A DNA stretch of 64,000 nt from Brevundimonas vesicularis NBRC 12165 (GTDB lineage: Bacteria; Pseudomonadota; Alphaproteobacteria; Caulobacterales; Caulobacteraceae): contig NZ_BCWM01000008.1 in the NCBI RefSeq assembly GCF_001592205.1, positions 102,456 through 166,455 on the forward strand. Direction: 5' to 3'. Shown piece after piece: positions 46,601 through 55,927 of this stretch. Position 1 is the stretch's first letter, and every line of letters begins with the position of its first letter. The notes under the pieces are model-generated. The model made no database searches. It was not told the origin of the DNA and was given only the letters and a program-made list of their open reading frames with translations. The position numbers and the translations under genes were made by a program.

Positions 46601-47710
46601 TCAGCGCAGCTTCAGCGTCGACAGGCCCAGCAGGGCCAAGGCGCCGGCGATGATCCAGAAGCGGATGACGACCGTGGATTCCGGCCAGCCCATCTTCTCG
46701 AAATGGTGGTGGACCGGCGCCATCAGGAAGATGCGCTTCTTCGTCAGCTTGTAATAGCCGACCTGGATCATGACCGAGGCGGCCTCCATGACGAACAGGC
46801 CGCCGACGATGCCCAGAACCAGTTCGTGCTTGGTGGTGACGGCGATGGCGCCCAGCGCGCCGCCCAGAGCCAGCGAACCCGTGTCGCCCATGAAGATCTT
46901 GGCCGGCGGGGCGTTGTACCAGAGAAAGCCCGCGCCGCCGCCGATCATGGCCGCGCAGAAGATGGCCAGTTCGCCCGCGCCAGGCACGTGGTGGACCTGC
47001 AGATACTGGGCGAAGACGAAGTTGCCGGCGAGGTAGCTGATCACGCCGAACGCGCCCGCCGCCATCATCACCGGCACGGTCGCCAGACCGTCCAGACCGT
47101 CCGTCAGGTTCACCGCATTGGAGAAGCCGACGATGGTGAAGGCCGCGAACGCCACATAAAACCAGCCGATATTCAGCAGCACGGCCTTGAAGAAGGGGAA
47201 GGCGATCGACGTCTCAAGCCCCGGCGAGGTCGGCGAGACGGTCATCCACAGCACGGTCAGGACGCCGGCGACGACGGCGACGACGGTCTGGGCCAGGAGC
47301 TTCTGTTTCGAGGTCAGGCCGGCCGAGGTCTGTTTGGTCACCTTGGCGTAGTCGTCGATGAAGCCCAGCACGCCGAAGGCCGCCGTCACGAAGCTGACGA
47401 TCCAGATGTAGGGGTTGGTCAGGTCGCCCCAGAGCAGCACCGCCACGCCGATGCCGGCCAGGATCATCAGACCGCCCATCGTCGGGGTGCCGACCTTGGA
47501 CAGGTGGGACACCGGGCCGTCGTCGCGGATCGGCTGGCCCCGCCCCTGTTTGGCGCGGATCCAGTTGATGAAGCGGCTGCCCATGGCGACGGCGACGATC
47601 ATGGCGGTGGCCATGGCGAGGGCCACGCGCACCGTCTGGTACTGCACCAGGTTCAGCAGGGGATACTGGTGCGCCACGTCGGCGTAGTAGAGATAGAGCA
47701 GATAGAACAT
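46601..47710 (-). CDS. mraY: Phospho-N-acetylmuramoyl-pentapeptide transferase
   Basis: A 369-residue integral membrane enzyme with about ten helices that transfers phospho-MurNAc-pentapeptide to undecaprenyl phosphate to form lipid I. The acidic motif [11 protein letters not shown] near residue 117, [25 protein letters not shown] sequence near 194 (here [22 protein letters not shown]), the [14 protein letters not shown] block near 275, and the histidine motif [15 protein letters not shown] near 331 are all present. It starts 9 bp after the end of murF. Sequence and length are typical. Confidence 0.96.
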   Translation of the reverse strand: MFYLLYLYYADVAHQYPLLNLVQYQTVRVALAMATAMIVAVAMGSRFINWIRAKQGRGQPIRDDGPVSHLSKVGTPTMGGLMILAGIGVAVLLWGDLTNPYIWIVSFVTAAFGVLGFIDDYAKVTKQTSAGLTSKQKLLAQTVVAVVAGVLTVLWMTVSPTSPGLETSIAFPFFKAVLLNIGWFYVAFAAFTIVGFSNAVNLTDGLDGLATVPVMMAAGAFGVISYLAGNFVFAQYLQVHHVPGAGELAIFCAAMIGGGAGFLWYNAPPAKIFMGDTGSLALGGALGAIAVTTKHELVLGIVGGLFVMEAASVMIQVGYYKLTKKRIFLMAPVHHHFEKMGWPESTVVIRFWIIAGALALLGLSTLKLR

Positions 47711-47719
47711 GTTTCTTCC

Positions 47720-49159
47720 CTACCGCGACGCCCGCGGGGCGTCACTGCTTGAGGGGACGCCTTCGGCGCGACTGAGGTTCGCCAAGGCTTGGGCCACCAG
47801 CGAGGCCTTGGAGCCGTTCGAGCCCTTGACCATGACGATGTCGCCGGGCGCGACCAGCAGGCCCGCCTCGGCCGCCAGTTCCGCCGCCGTCGCGCGCCAG
47901 ACGCCGCGTCGCGAGACCGGAAGCGCGTCGTAAAGCCAGCGCATCTCGGGCCCGGCGGCGTGGACCAGGTCGAGGCTGGCGGCGTCGATGGGGCCGGCGA
48001 GGCCTTCATGCAGGTCGCGGCTCTGTTCGCCCAGCTCCAGCATGTCGGTCAGCACCACCACGCGGCGGCCCGAGGTCGAGCGCGCGCCCAGGGTCTTGAA
48101 CCCGGCGGCCATGGACAGGGGATTGGCGTTGTAGCTCTCGTCAATCAGGGTGAAGGCGCCGTCCGGCGTCGTGACCGTGCGGGTCTGGCCGCGTCCGGCC
48201 AGAGGTTGGAACCCCGCCAGGGCTTCAAGACCCGTTTCCAGCGACACGTCCAGGGCGTCGAGCATCAACAGGACGCACAGGCTGTTCAGGCCCCAATGGG
48301 CGCCGGACTGGGCCAGGCGATAGTCGATGCGTCGCCCGAACAGTTCGGCCGCGACTGCCGCGCCCTCGGCGTCCGGCCGGAAGTCCAGCAGGCGAGCGTC
48401 ATGGCCGGCGTCGGATCCGAACGTCAGCAAACGCGCGCCGACCGCCTTGGCCGCATCGCACAGGATAGCCGAGAAGGCGACGTCGCCGTTCGCCACCGCC
48501 GCACCGCCCGGGACCAGACCCTGGAAGATGGTCGCCTTTTCACGCGCGACCCCGGCCTCGCCGTCTGCGAAGGCCTCGATATGGACCGGACCGACCGTGG
48601 TGACGCAGGCGGCGTGGGGGGCGACGAAGCGCGACAGCGGCGCGATCTCGCCCGGCGCATTCATGCCGATCTCGAACACGGCGCGCCGGGTTTCGACCGG
48701 CATCCGGGCCAGGGTCAGGGGCACGCCGATGTGGTTGTTGTAGCTCTTGATCGACCCGTGAGCGGGACCGGCGAGGTCGAGGCCCGCCTTGATCGCCTGG
48801 GTGACGCTGGTCTTGCCGACGCTGCCGGTGACGGCTGCGCGCCTTACATGGGGCGCGCGCTCGCGAGCGGCGACGCCCAGGGCTTCGAGGCCGCGCAAGG
48901 TGTCGGGCACGACGACGCACGGGCCGCCGTCGACCTCGTTTTCGACCAGGGCGGCCGCAGCGCCCGATGCGAAGGCGCCGCTGGCGAACTGATGCCCGTC
49001 GCGTTCGCCCTTCAGCGCCAGAAACAGATCGCCGGGGACGATCTCGCGGCTGTTGTAGGTCAGGCCCGTAATCGGGCGGTCGTCGCCGTGCAGCACGCCG
49101 CCCGTGGCGGCGGCGACTTCGGCGGCCGACCAGAGCGGGCGGGCGGAGTTTTCAGGCAT
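47720..49159 (-). CDS. murF: UDP-MurNAc-tripeptide--D-Ala-D-Ala ligase
   Basis: A 479-residue Mur ligase that adds the D-Ala-D-Ala made by Ddl. Blocks: the N-terminal uridine domain with DDRPITGLTYNSREIVPGDLFLALKGERDGHQF near 25, the P-loop AAVTGSVGKTSVTQAIKAGLD near 108 (the GKTS variant typical of MurF), IGMNAPGEIAPLSRFVAPHAACVTTVGPVHIEAF near 168, and LIDESYNANPLSMAAGFKTLG near 326. Its start overlaps the end of murE by eight nucleotides. Confidence 0.95.
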   Translation of the reverse strand: MPENSARPLWSAAEVAAATGGVLHGDDRPITGLTYNSREIVPGDLFLALKGERDGHQFASGAFASGAAAALVENEVDGGPCVVVPDTLRGLEALGVAARERAPHVRRAAVTGSVGKTSVTQAIKAGLDLAGPAHGSIKSYNNHIGVPLTLARMPVETRRAVFEIGMNAPGEIAPLSRFVAPHAACVTTVGPVHIEAFADGEAGVAREKATIFQGLVPGGAAVANGDVAFSAILCDAAKAVGARLLTFGSDAGHDARLLDFRPDAEGAAVAAELFGRRIDYRLAQSGAHWGLNSLCVLLMLDALDVSLETGLEALAGFQPLAGRGQTRTVTTPDGAFTLIDESYNANPLSMAAGFKTLGARSTSGRRVVVLTDMLELGEQSRDLHEGLAGPIDAASLDLVHAAGPEMRWLYDALPVSRRGVWRATAAELAAEAGLLVAPGDIVMVKGSNGSKASLVAQALANLSRAEGVPSSSDAPRASR

Positions 49160-50612
49160 AGAGAGACAGGGCCTCGGACGCGACAGTGGCGTCGTCGAAG
49201 GGGTGGGTCACGCCCGCGACGATCTGACCCTGTTCATGCCCTTTTCCGGCGATGACCACCACATCCCCGTCACGCATCATTTCGACGGCGGCCTCGATGG
49301 CGGCGCGGCGGTCGCCGATCTCGATCCCGTCCGGGCAGCCGGAGCGGACCTGGGCGCGGATGGCGGCGGCGTCTTCGGATCGCGGGTTGTCGTCGGTGAC
49401 GATAGCGATGTCGGCCAGACGCCCGGCGATCTCGCCCATCAGGGGACGCTTGCCACGATCGCGATCGCCGCCGGCGCCGAAGACGACGATCAGGCGGCCC
49501 GTCGCGTGGGGACGCAGCGCGTTCAGCACCGTCTCGAGCCCGTCGGGGGTGTGGGCGTAGTCGACATAGACCTCGCCCCGGCCTTCTTGGCCGCCGTCGA
49601 TGCGTTGCAGGCGGCCTTGCGCCCCGGTCAGGCCTTCCAGCGCGCCGATGACGGCGTCGGCAGGATCGCCGGCGGCGATGCACAGACCGGCCGCCACCAA
49701 GGCGTTGGACGCCTGAAACGCGCCGGCCAGGGGCAGCAGGATTTCGCGAATGTCGCCGCGCACGTCGATGGTCAGACGCTGGCCCTCCGGCGTCGCGCGA
49801 CGGCCGATCAGGGTCAGGTCGCGACCGCGCTCGCCCACGCCCATGACGCCCAGGCCCGCCATGATCGAGGCCGAGGCGAAGACCGAATAGGCGTCGGAAT
49901 CGGCATTCAGCACGGCGGTGCGGCCGCGCGGCAGCAGGGTCTCGAACAGGCGCATCTTGGCGGAACGGTAGTCCGCCATGGTGCCGTGATAGTCGAGATG
50001 GTCCTGGGTCAGGTTGGTGAAGGCGGCGGCCTTCAAGGCGACACCGTCCAGGCGGCGCTGATCGATGCCGTGAGACGAGGCCTCCAGCGCGACGTGGGTC
50101 ACGTCCTTGGCGGCCAGTTCGGCCATCAGGCGCGCGGCCTCGGCGGCGTCGGGGCTGGTCAGGCCGGGGCCGGTCAGGGCGTAGGTCTTGACGCCCTTCT
50201 GGCCGATGACGCCCAGCGTGCCCATGCTTGCGGACTTATGGCCGACGCCGGCCCAGATCTGGCGGCAGAAGGTGGCGACCGACGTCTTGCCGTTGGTGCC
50301 GGTGACGGCGACGCAGGTCTTGGGCTGGGCGCCGTAGAAGCCGCGCGCGGCGATGGCGTAGGCCCGGCGCACGTCGCCCGAGGTGACCAGAACGGGCGCC
50401 GCGCCATCCGGCGTGTCGGTCGGGGCCAGAACCGCAGCCGCGCCTTGCGCCAGAGCTTGCGGGATGAAGGCGCGGCCGTCGGCGGCCGTGCCCGGCAGGG
50501 CGACGAACAGGGCGCCGGGCGAAACCTTGCGGCTGTCGGCGGTGACGCCGGTGATGACCGGGTCCGAGGACACGTCGCGGCGCAGCAGGTCGGACAGATG
50601 AAGCGCGCTCAA
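49152..50612 (-). CDS. murE: UDP-MurNAc-L-Ala-D-Glu:meso-diaminopimelate ligase
   Basis: A 486-residue Mur ligase that adds the third stem-peptide residue. The P-loop VAVTGTNGKTSVATFCRQIW is near residue 107, the carbamylated-lysine region AVLNADSDAYS near 225, and the specificity motif DNPRSEDAAAIRAQV near 405; DNPR indicates meso-diaminopimelate rather than lysine. The start is a TTG that overlaps the ftsI stop (TTGA), so translation likely depends on ribosomes leaving ftsI. Other dcw junctions here use ATG or GTG in the same overlapping way. Confidence 0.95.
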   Translation of the reverse strand: MSALHLSDLLRRDVSSDPVITGVTADSRKVSPGALFVALPGTAADGRAFIPQALAQGAAAVLAPTDTPDGAAPVLVTSGDVRRAYAIAARGFYGAQPKTCVAVTGTNGKTSVATFCRQIWAGVGHKSASMGTLGVIGQKGVKTYALTGPGLTSPDAAEAARLMAELAAKDVTHVALEASSHGIDQRRLDGVALKAAAFTNLTQDHLDYHGTMADYRSAKMRLFETLLPRGRTAVLNADSDAYSVFASASIMAGLGVMGVGERGRDLTLIGRRATPEGQRLTIDVRGDIREILLPLAGAFQASNALVAAGLCIAAGDPADAVIGALEGLTGAQGRLQRIDGGQEGRGEVYVDYAHTPDGLETVLNALRPHATGRLIVVFGAGGDRDRGKRPLMGEIAGRLADIAIVTDDNPRSEDAAAIRAQVRSGCPDGIEIGDRRAAIEAAVEMMRDGDVVVIAGKGHEQGQIVAGVTHPFDDATVASEALSLYA

Positions 50613-52393
50613 AGCCCGTCCCCCGCTACGTCCTGATACTGCGGGATCTTCTCGCCCGAGGCCGTGCGCCAGCGGTCGTCGCGGCGTTCGACGCCCAGGA
50701 AGCCGGCGATGCGGTCGGCGATATTGTGCACGGCGGGCGCGGCGACATAGGCGCCGGTCTTGGGATAGGTCCCCGGCTCGTCCATCACGATCAGGATGGC
50801 GTAGCGCTTGCCGTTCAGCGGGCCATCGACGGGGAAGACCGCCGCGAAGGAGCCCAAGGCGTGGCTGGGGTCGTAGCGACCGCCGACCAGTTTGTTGGCC
50901 GAGCCCGTCTTGCCGCCGACCCGCAGGCCCGGCGCGTCGGCGAAACCGCCCGAACCCTTGACGACGTTGCGACGCAGCAGGTCGAGAATGGCGCGCGAGG
51001 TCTCTTCGGTGACGACCTGTTGCGGCTGGACGTTGCGGGCGCCGCCCTTGCGCAGCGACAGCGGGATCATCCGACCGCCATTGGTCAGGGCGCCCATGGC
51101 CTGAACCATCTGGGCCGGGGTGATCATGATGCCGTAGCCGAAGGACAGCGACGCCAGGGTCGAGTTGTCCCAGCGACGCGGCACGACGGGCTTGGCCGAT
51201 TCCTTCAGCTCAATCTTTGCGGCGTCCAGCAGGCCCAGGCGGCGGAAATAGTCGCGCATGGTGTTGGGGCCCATCTGCACCGCCAGTTGCGACGTGCCGA
51301 TGTTGGAGGAGTGCAGATAGACCTCTTCCAGCGTCATCACCCGGTTCTGGGCGTGGAAGTCCTTGATCTTGCGATCGCCGATCTGGAAGGCCTGGGAGGC
51401 GTCGAACAGGGTGTTCATGTCGGCCCGGCCGGTGTCGAGGCCGGCGGCGACGGTGAAGGTCTTGAACACCGAGCCCATCTCGTAGTGGCCCGAGACGGCG
51501 CGGTTCAGCGTCGCGCCGTCCGGCGCCGCGCCGCGATCGGCCGAGTTGAAGGTCGGCCAGGACGCCATGCCCAGCACCTCGCCGGTCTGGACGTCGGTGA
51601 CGATGCCGACGGCGCCCTTGGCCTGGTTCTTGATCGCGGCGGCGGCGAGTTCGTTTTCCAGCACGCCCTGCACGCGCAGGTCGATGGACAGGGGGAAGGC
51701 CTCGCCGCGCTGACCCGCCGCGCGGATCTCGTCGTTGAAGGCCAGTTCGGCGCCCGAGACGCCCTGCCCGCCCGTGTCGGCGTCGCCGATCAGATGGACG
51801 GCCGAGGTCCCGAGCGGATAGGCGCGACGATCCTCGGGCTCGAAGGTGACGCCGCCCAGCGCCAGGTCGTGCACGGCGGCCTTTTCCTGAGGCGTCAGGC
51901 CGGTCAGGGCGATCAGGCGACGGTCGCCGCCCAGCACCTTCTTCAGTCGCTCGGCCGAGATGCGCGGCAGGGCGCGGCGGATCTGGCGATAGGCCAGGTC
52001 GCGATCCCAGATCTCGGCCGGGTCGATGTAGAGGCCGTAGTGGACGATGTTGGTGGCCAGCAGCTCGCCATTGCGGTCCGTCAGGTCGCCGCGCACCAGG
52101 GCGTTCGGATTGACGCCGCGTCCCAGGCCGTTGGCCGGGGCGAACAGGGCCTTGTACGACGCGCCGATGGCCAGGCCGCCGAAGACGCAGGAAAAGACGA
52201 TCAGGATCAGGAAGATGCGGACGCGCGTGTCCTCTTCCGGACGGGCGTCGGCGCGGGCGCGCTCGAAGCCGTGCTCCAGCCGCCAGACCAGTTCCGTCAG
52301 CCAGCGCCAGAAGGGCGACAGACGGCCTTGCAGTCGTTCCTGGAAATCGGCGCCCGGCGCGGGGCGATGATAGCGATGATCCTGAACGCTCAT
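50609..52393 (-). CDS. ftsI: Septal peptidoglycan transpeptidase FtsI (PBP3)
   Basis: A 594-residue class B penicillin-binding protein that cross-links septal peptidoglycan with FtsW. A cytoplasmic tail and one transmembrane helix (about residues 59-80, RIFLILIVFSCVFGGLAIGAS) precede the pedestal domain (NALVRGDLTDRNGELLATNIVHYGLYIDP) and the transpeptidase domain. The latter has the active serine in S-V-F-K (HYEMGSVFKTFTVAAG near 310), S-S-N in HSSNIGTSQ near 363 and K-T-G in RVGGKTGSANK near 498. Its start overlaps the ftsL stop by four bases. Confidence 0.95.
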   Translation of the reverse strand: MSVQDHRYHRPAPGADFQERLQGRLSPFWRWLTELVWRLEHGFERARADARPEEDTRVRIFLILIVFSCVFGGLAIGASYKALFAPANGLGRGVNPNALVRGDLTDRNGELLATNIVHYGLYIDPAEIWDRDLAYRQIRRALPRISAERLKKVLGGDRRLIALTGLTPQEKAAVHDLALGGVTFEPEDRRAYPLGTSAVHLIGDADTGGQGVSGAELAFNDEIRAAGQRGEAFPLSIDLRVQGVLENELAAAAIKNQAKGAVGIVTDVQTGEVLGMASWPTFNSADRGAAPDGATLNRAVSGHYEMGSVFKTFTVAAGLDTGRADMNTLFDASQAFQIGDRKIKDFHAQNRVMTLEEVYLHSSNIGTSQLAVQMGPNTMRDYFRRLGLLDAAKIELKESAKPVVPRRWDNSTLASLSFGYGIMITPAQMVQAMGALTNGGRMIPLSLRKGGARNVQPQQVVTEETSRAILDLLRRNVVKGSGGFADAPGLRVGGKTGSANKLVGGRYDPSHALGSFAAVFPVDGPLNGKRYAILIVMDEPGTYPKTGAYVAAPAVHNIADRIAGFLGVERRDDRWRTASGEKIPQYQDVAGDGL

Positions 52394-52839
52394 TGCGCCG
52401 GCTCCGGCGAGGGCGTGGGAACGAGCGCGTCATCGGCGACGGCGGCGGGCGCCGGCGCGGCTGCGGGAGCAGATGCGGCGGATTGAGCGGGGACGGGTTT
52501 CAGGGCGGTCAGCTGACCTTCCTTGGCCTGACGGGCGACCGCGACGGGGGCCATGCCGATCTGGCGCGACAGGCTTTCCAGACGGGCGGGCTGCTCCAGG
52601 CGGGCGACCTCGGCGCGCAGCAGGCGGACGCGCTGTCCGTTCTCGCGGATGTCCTGTTCGATTTGGGCGATGCGGCTGCTCTCACGCGCTGCGGCGGCCT
52701 TGGCGGCATAGACCGACACGATCATGATCGCGACCAAGGCCACGCCGATGATCTCGACCCAGCGCACGCCGCGCACCTTCCAGTCGAACAGGCGCTGAAG
52801 GGCGGTGCGGGAATAGGTGAAGAAGGGCGCCGTGGTCAT
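52390..52839 (-). CDS. ftsL: Cell division protein FtsL
   Basis: A 149-residue bitopic division protein forming the FtsQLB bridge. A basic cytoplasmic segment is followed by one transmembrane helix ([25 protein letters not shown], about residues 27-51), a leucine-zipper-like coiled coil ([43 protein letters not shown], 55-97) and an Ala/Pro-rich periplasmic tail. Sequence is poorly conserved in this family; assignment rests on architecture and on position between rsmH and ftsI with 4-nt overlaps on both sides. Confidence 0.88.
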   Translation of the reverse strand: MTTAPFFTYSRTALQRLFDWKVRGVRWVEIIGVALVAIMIVSVYAAKAAAARESSRIAQIEQDIRENGQRVRLLRAEVARLEQPARLESLSRQIGMAPVAVARQAKEGQLTALKPVPAQSAASAPAAAPAPAAVADDALVPTPSPEPAQ

Positions 52840-53816
52840 GTCGCCGCTCTCCCGTCGATCCGACCCCAGGCCGGGGCGTCGGTGCGCACGGCCGCGCGCA
52901 GCTTGGCCGAGCGGGCGCGCGGGTTGGTGGAACGCTCTTCGTCGCCCGCCTCGCGCGCGCCCTTGAACTGAAGCGTGAAGCTGGGCTTGCGCGGATCGAC
53001 GGCCATCGGCGCATGACGCGAACCGGCGGGGCTGTTGCCCGTGCGCTCGGTCAGGAAAGCCTTGACGATGCGGTCCTCCAGCGAATGGAAGGTGACGACG
53101 GCGAGGCGTCCACCGGGCGCCAGGGTCGCCTCAGCCGCTTCCAGACCGCGCTCCAGCTCGCCCAGTTCGTCGTTGACTGCGATGCGCAGGGCTTGGAACA
53201 CCCGCGTCGCCGGATGGATGGGCGCGCCGCGACGGCCGCCCAGAGCCTTTTCGACCACCTCGGCCAGATCCAGGGTGCGGGTGAACGACTGTTCGACGCG
53301 GCGACGCAGGATGGCGGTGGCGACGCGGCCCGACTGGCGCTCTTCGCCATACAGTTTGAAGATGTGGGCCAGGGGACCGTGGTCCCAGGTGTTGACGATA
53401 TCGGCGGCGGTCGCGCCCTCATCGGACATGCGCATGTCCAGCGGACCGTCGCGCATGAAGGAGAAGCCGCGCTCGGCCTGATCCAGCTGCATCGACGAGA
53501 CGCCGATGTCGAAGACGGCGCCGTCCAGCTTCGCCATGCCGCTGTCGGCAAAGGCTTCGGCCAGACCTGAGAAGGGTGTGCGGATCAGCTGGAACTGGCC
53601 GGGGAAGTCGCTGGCGACGGCGTCGGCGTGCGGCTGAACCGTCGGGTCGCGATCCAGGGCGACGACCTGGGCGCCCGTTTTCAGGATGGCGCGGGTATAG
53701 CCGCCGGCGCCGAAGGTGGCGTCGATCACGACATCGCCGGGCGCGGGCGCCAAGGCCTCAATCACCTCGGCCAGCAGGACGGGGGCGTGGGGAGCGTTGG
53801 GGAGAACGTCGGTCAC
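52836..53816 (-). CDS. rsmH: 16S rRNA (cytosine1402-N4)-methyltransferase
   Basis: A 326-residue SAM methyltransferase (MraW) that modifies C1402 in the ribosomal P site. Motifs: [15 protein letters not shown] at 10-24, the SAM loop [29 protein letters not shown] near 30-58, [22 protein letters not shown] near 115, and [22 protein letters not shown] near 204. The start is a GTG overlapping the mraZ stop (GTGA). In-frame sequence further upstream lies antisense-like within mraZ and is rejected. Confidence 0.94.
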   Translation of the reverse strand: MTDVLPNAPHAPVLLAEVIEALAPAPGDVVIDATFGAGGYTRAILKTGAQVVALDRDPTVQPHADAVASDFPGQFQLIRTPFSGLAEAFADSGMAKLDGAVFDIGVSSMQLDQAERGFSFMRDGPLDMRMSDEGATAADIVNTWDHGPLAHIFKLYGEERQSGRVATAILRRRVEQSFTRTLDLAEVVEKALGGRRGAPIHPATRVFQALRIAVNDELGELERGLEAAEATLAPGGRLAVVTFHSLEDRIVKAFLTERTGNSPAGSRHAPMAVDPRKPSFTLQFKGAREAGDEERSTNPRARSAKLRAAVRTDAPAWGRIDGRAAT

Positions 53817-54289
53817 GATCCGCCTCCCGCCAGCTTCATCTGGGCCGCCAGCTTCAGGGCGCCGATCTGGGCCATGCCGGCCTTGGCCAGGGCGCGCTGT
53901 TCGGCGCGGCGGGCCGCCCATTTCTCGCGCGACCAGATCTGAAAACGGTCGTTCAGGCCGACGATGACGACGGTGTCGCCCAGACCCGCCTCGGCGCACA
54001 GCGCCTCAGGCAAGGTGATCCGACCGCCGGAATCGTAGGCCAGGCGCACCTGCTCGCCCATCACCTGCCACTCCAGCGCCGAACGCTCCTCGGAGCCGAA
54101 AGGCAGGGCTTCGATCATTTGGGCATAGACGGCGAACAGGCGGTCGCCGCCCGCTTCCAGGCAGTCGGCCTCGATCGAAGGAAAGATGAAGACGCCGCCG
54201 GCGGCGCCGTTTTCGGTCGTGCGGAAATCGTTGGGGATGAGGAGACGGCGCTTGCCGTCCAGCTGCTTCTCATAGGTCGAGAGAAACAC
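53813..54289 (-). CDS. mraZ: Transcriptional regulator MraZ
   Basis: A 158-residue protein made of two AbrB/MraZ swapped-hairpin domains (about residues 5-55 and 78-125). The first has [22 protein letters not shown] with the D-x3-R motif; the second has [27 protein letters not shown]. It is the first gene of the dcw operon and, in E. coli, represses that operon by binding repeated TGGGN boxes upstream. Four such boxes with exact 10-nt phasing lie 88-121 bp before its start, so autoregulation is likely. Confidence 0.94.
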   Translation of the reverse strand: MFLSTYEKQLDGKRRLLIPNDFRTTENGAAGGVFIFPSIEADCLEAGGDRLFAVYAQMIEALPFGSEERSALEWQVMGEQVRLAYDSGGRITLPEALCAEAGLGDTVVIVGLNDRFQIWSREKWAARRAEQRALAKAGMAQIGALKLAAQMKLAGGGS

Positions 54290-54376
54290 GCCCTGTCCAA
54301 TCGAGCCCTTCGGCCCGTCCCTAGATGCCCTGACGAACGCCCGCCGCGCCCGCCTCTCAGCCCCAAATCATGAAGT

Positions 54377-54411
54377 TGGGATAGCATGGGATGAAATGGG
54401 CCTCAATGGGA
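54377..54411. promoter_or_regulatory. MraZ operator: four TGGGN boxes at 10-nt spacing
   Basis: TGGG occurs at 54377, 54387, 54397 and 54407, each followed by A or C, so every box is TGGGN with a 5-nt spacer. This is the arrangement described for E. coli MraZ binding. The boxes read on the plus strand, opposite to mraZ transcription. Confidence 0.75.
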
Positions 54412-54424
54412 TCAAGGCCAAGAT

Positions 54425-54439
54425 TTAACCATGTTTTGA
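54425..54439. promoter_or_regulatory. CtrA-like site upstream of mraZ
   Basis: TTAA-CCATGTT-TTGA at 54425-54439 has one mismatch to TTAA-N7-TTAA and includes the strong half-site TTAACCAT. It lies 136-150 bp before mraZ, just upstream of the MraZ boxes. Inference from motif only. Confidence 0.3.
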
Positions 54440-54732
54440 CGTGTGACGACTTAAGCACGCTCGAACGGATGGAACATACACGGAACAAACAAAGTATTCA
54501 CAGGCTGTGAGGCGTTCTAACCTTCCATTGCCAGACAATAGGTTAACGCCCGCGAAAGCGCGGGACCGCCGCCAGAACGCTGAAATGCGGGGATAATCCC
54601 AACTCGGATTCGGCGACGCGCTTAGCGAGGCGGTCAACGCCCAAGCCTACGGGCCTCAAGTAGGCCGAAGGCCGATAGGCCCGAAGAAAAAAGCCGGCCT
54701 CAAGCAGTGCAAAGCGCGGTAGGCCAAGAAAA

Positions 54733-55124
54733 ATGCCAGACGGCCTGTAAGCCGGGTTTTGTTCCGCTCCGAAGCCGAGGCCCGGATCGGCGACGATCAT
54801 TCCTCTGGACCGACCATTGCTGATCGGTTCTCGCGACCTACCCGGACATCTGAGGCGGTGAGCCCCGCGAGCGAGCCCGCGCGATGTCCCTATTTGGTCT
54901 TGCTCCAGGCGGGGCTTGCCATGCCGTCCCTGTTGCCAGGTCCGCGGTGGGCTCTTACCCCACCCTTTCACCCTTACCGGCCTCGCAAGGTCGGAGGTTT
55001 GCTTTCTGTGGCGCTATCCCTCGGGTCACCCCGGGCGGAAGTTATCCGCCGCCTTTTCACCGTGGAGCCCGGACTTTCCTCGACAGACGCGAAGTCCGCC
55101 GCGACCGCCCAGCCGTCTGGCGCG
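54733..55124 (-). ncRNA. rnpB: RNase P RNA (class A)
   Basis: The catalytic RNA that matures tRNA 5' ends. On the minus strand the 5' helix P1 (GCCAGACGGC, 55121-55112) pairs perfectly with GCCGTCTGGC at the 3' end (54744-54735). Conserved core sequences appear in order: GAGGAAAGTCCGGGCTCC near the 5' end, ACAGAAA, GGGTGAAAGGGTG and GTAAGAGCCCACCGC in the middle, GAGGAATGAT, and ACAAAACCCGGCTTA with ACAGGCCGT before the 3' helix. A T run follows P1 (CATTTTTC). Ends are set by P1 and may extend a few bases. Apparent reading frames across it are not genes. Confidence 0.97.
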
Positions 55125-55152
55125 CGCTAGATGCGCGCTAGCGGCGCGAACG

Positions 55153-55914
55153 TCAATTCAATACGCCCGTGACACTCTCGGCGCTGGCCAGCTGGAGCAG
55201 GCCGACCAGACGGGCGCGGGTTTCGCCGTCGGCGACGCCGTCGACGCGGGCCGGGCGCCAATGACGCTGGAAGGCGCGCACGGCGGTTTCCACGGCGGCG
55301 TCGTAGTCGCCGCCGGCTTTCAGGCCGTAGCCCAGCCGATGCAGGCCGGCGCTGAGCACCATCGGGCCGATGCCCTGATCGCCCTTCTGCAACAGGCCGC
55401 CCAAGGCCTGCACCCGTTCGGCCGCCGGTTCGAACCACAGGCCGTGCCCGGCCTCGGCCAGGCTTTTCCAGGGGAAGAGCTCGCCCGGGTCTTCCTTGCG
55501 ATCCGGCGCCAGGTCGGAATGGGCGATGATGCGGTTGTCGGCGATGGTCCAGCGGCTGCGAATGTCGGAGATCAGGGCGATGACGGCAGCGATCTGCGCT
55601 TCGGGGAAGGCGCGGTAGCCGAACTCATGGCCGGGATTGACGATCTCGATCCCGATGGAGGCGGCGTTGCAGTCGTCCTCGCCCTGCCAGACGCCGCGGC
55701 CGGCGTGCCAAGCGCGGCGCTCCTCGGGCACCAGCTGAAAGACGCGGCCGTCTTCCTCGACCAGATAGTGGGCCGAAACCTTGGCCTCGGGGTCGCGCAG
55801 GCGGGCCAGAGCGGCCTCGCCGGTCTGCATGCCGGTGTAGTGCAGCACCAGCATGTCCGGCGGCGCACGGCGCGCGTCGAAGTTGGGCGAAGGCGCGTCG
55901 ATGTAGGACGTCAT
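55153..55914 (-). CDS. N-acetylmuramoyl-L-alanine amidase (AmpD-like, with peptidoglycan-binding domain)
   Basis: A 253-residue amidase_2 zinc enzyme. The zinc histidines are expected in DMLVLHYTGMQTGEAAL near residue 25 and IIAHSDLAPDRKEDPGELFPW near 129-149; AWHAGRGVWQGEDDCNAASIGIEIVNPG near 69 is the family core. A C-terminal peptidoglycan-binding-like helical domain (about 175-250: VQALGGLLQKGDQG to AVRAFQRHWRP) follows. No signal peptide is seen from the ATG at 55914, so it is likely cytosolic and recycles anhydro-muropeptides as AmpD does. An upstream in-frame ATG overlaps the neighbouring gene. It ends 28 bp from the rnpB 5' end. Confidence 0.88.
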   Translation of the reverse strand: MTSYIDAPSPNFDARRAPPDMLVLHYTGMQTGEAALARLRDPEAKVSAHYLVEEDGRVFQLVPEERRAWHAGRGVWQGEDDCNAASIGIEIVNPGHEFGYRAFPEAQIAAVIALISDIRSRWTIADNRIIAHSDLAPDRKEDPGELFPWKSLAEAGHGLWFEPAAERVQALGGLLQKGDQGIGPMVLSAGLHRLGYGLKAGGDYDAAVETAVRAFQRHWRPARVDGVADGETRARLVGLLQLASAESVTGVLN

Positions 55915-55927
55915 GGGCGGGTTCGGC

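Larger units (their letters stand above)
54290..54732. other. mraZ-rnpB intergenic region (443 bp)
   Basis: Besides the MraZ boxes and the CtrA-like site listed separately, this stretch holds GATTC at 54607-54611, a small hairpin CCCGCG-AAAG-CGCGGG at 54549-54564, and a run of GGCC-rich short inverted repeats (about 54650-54725) just past the rnpB 3' end. I see no open frame that looks coding. The mraZ promoter must lie here, but I cannot place its -10 and -35 with confidence. Confidence 0.5.
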
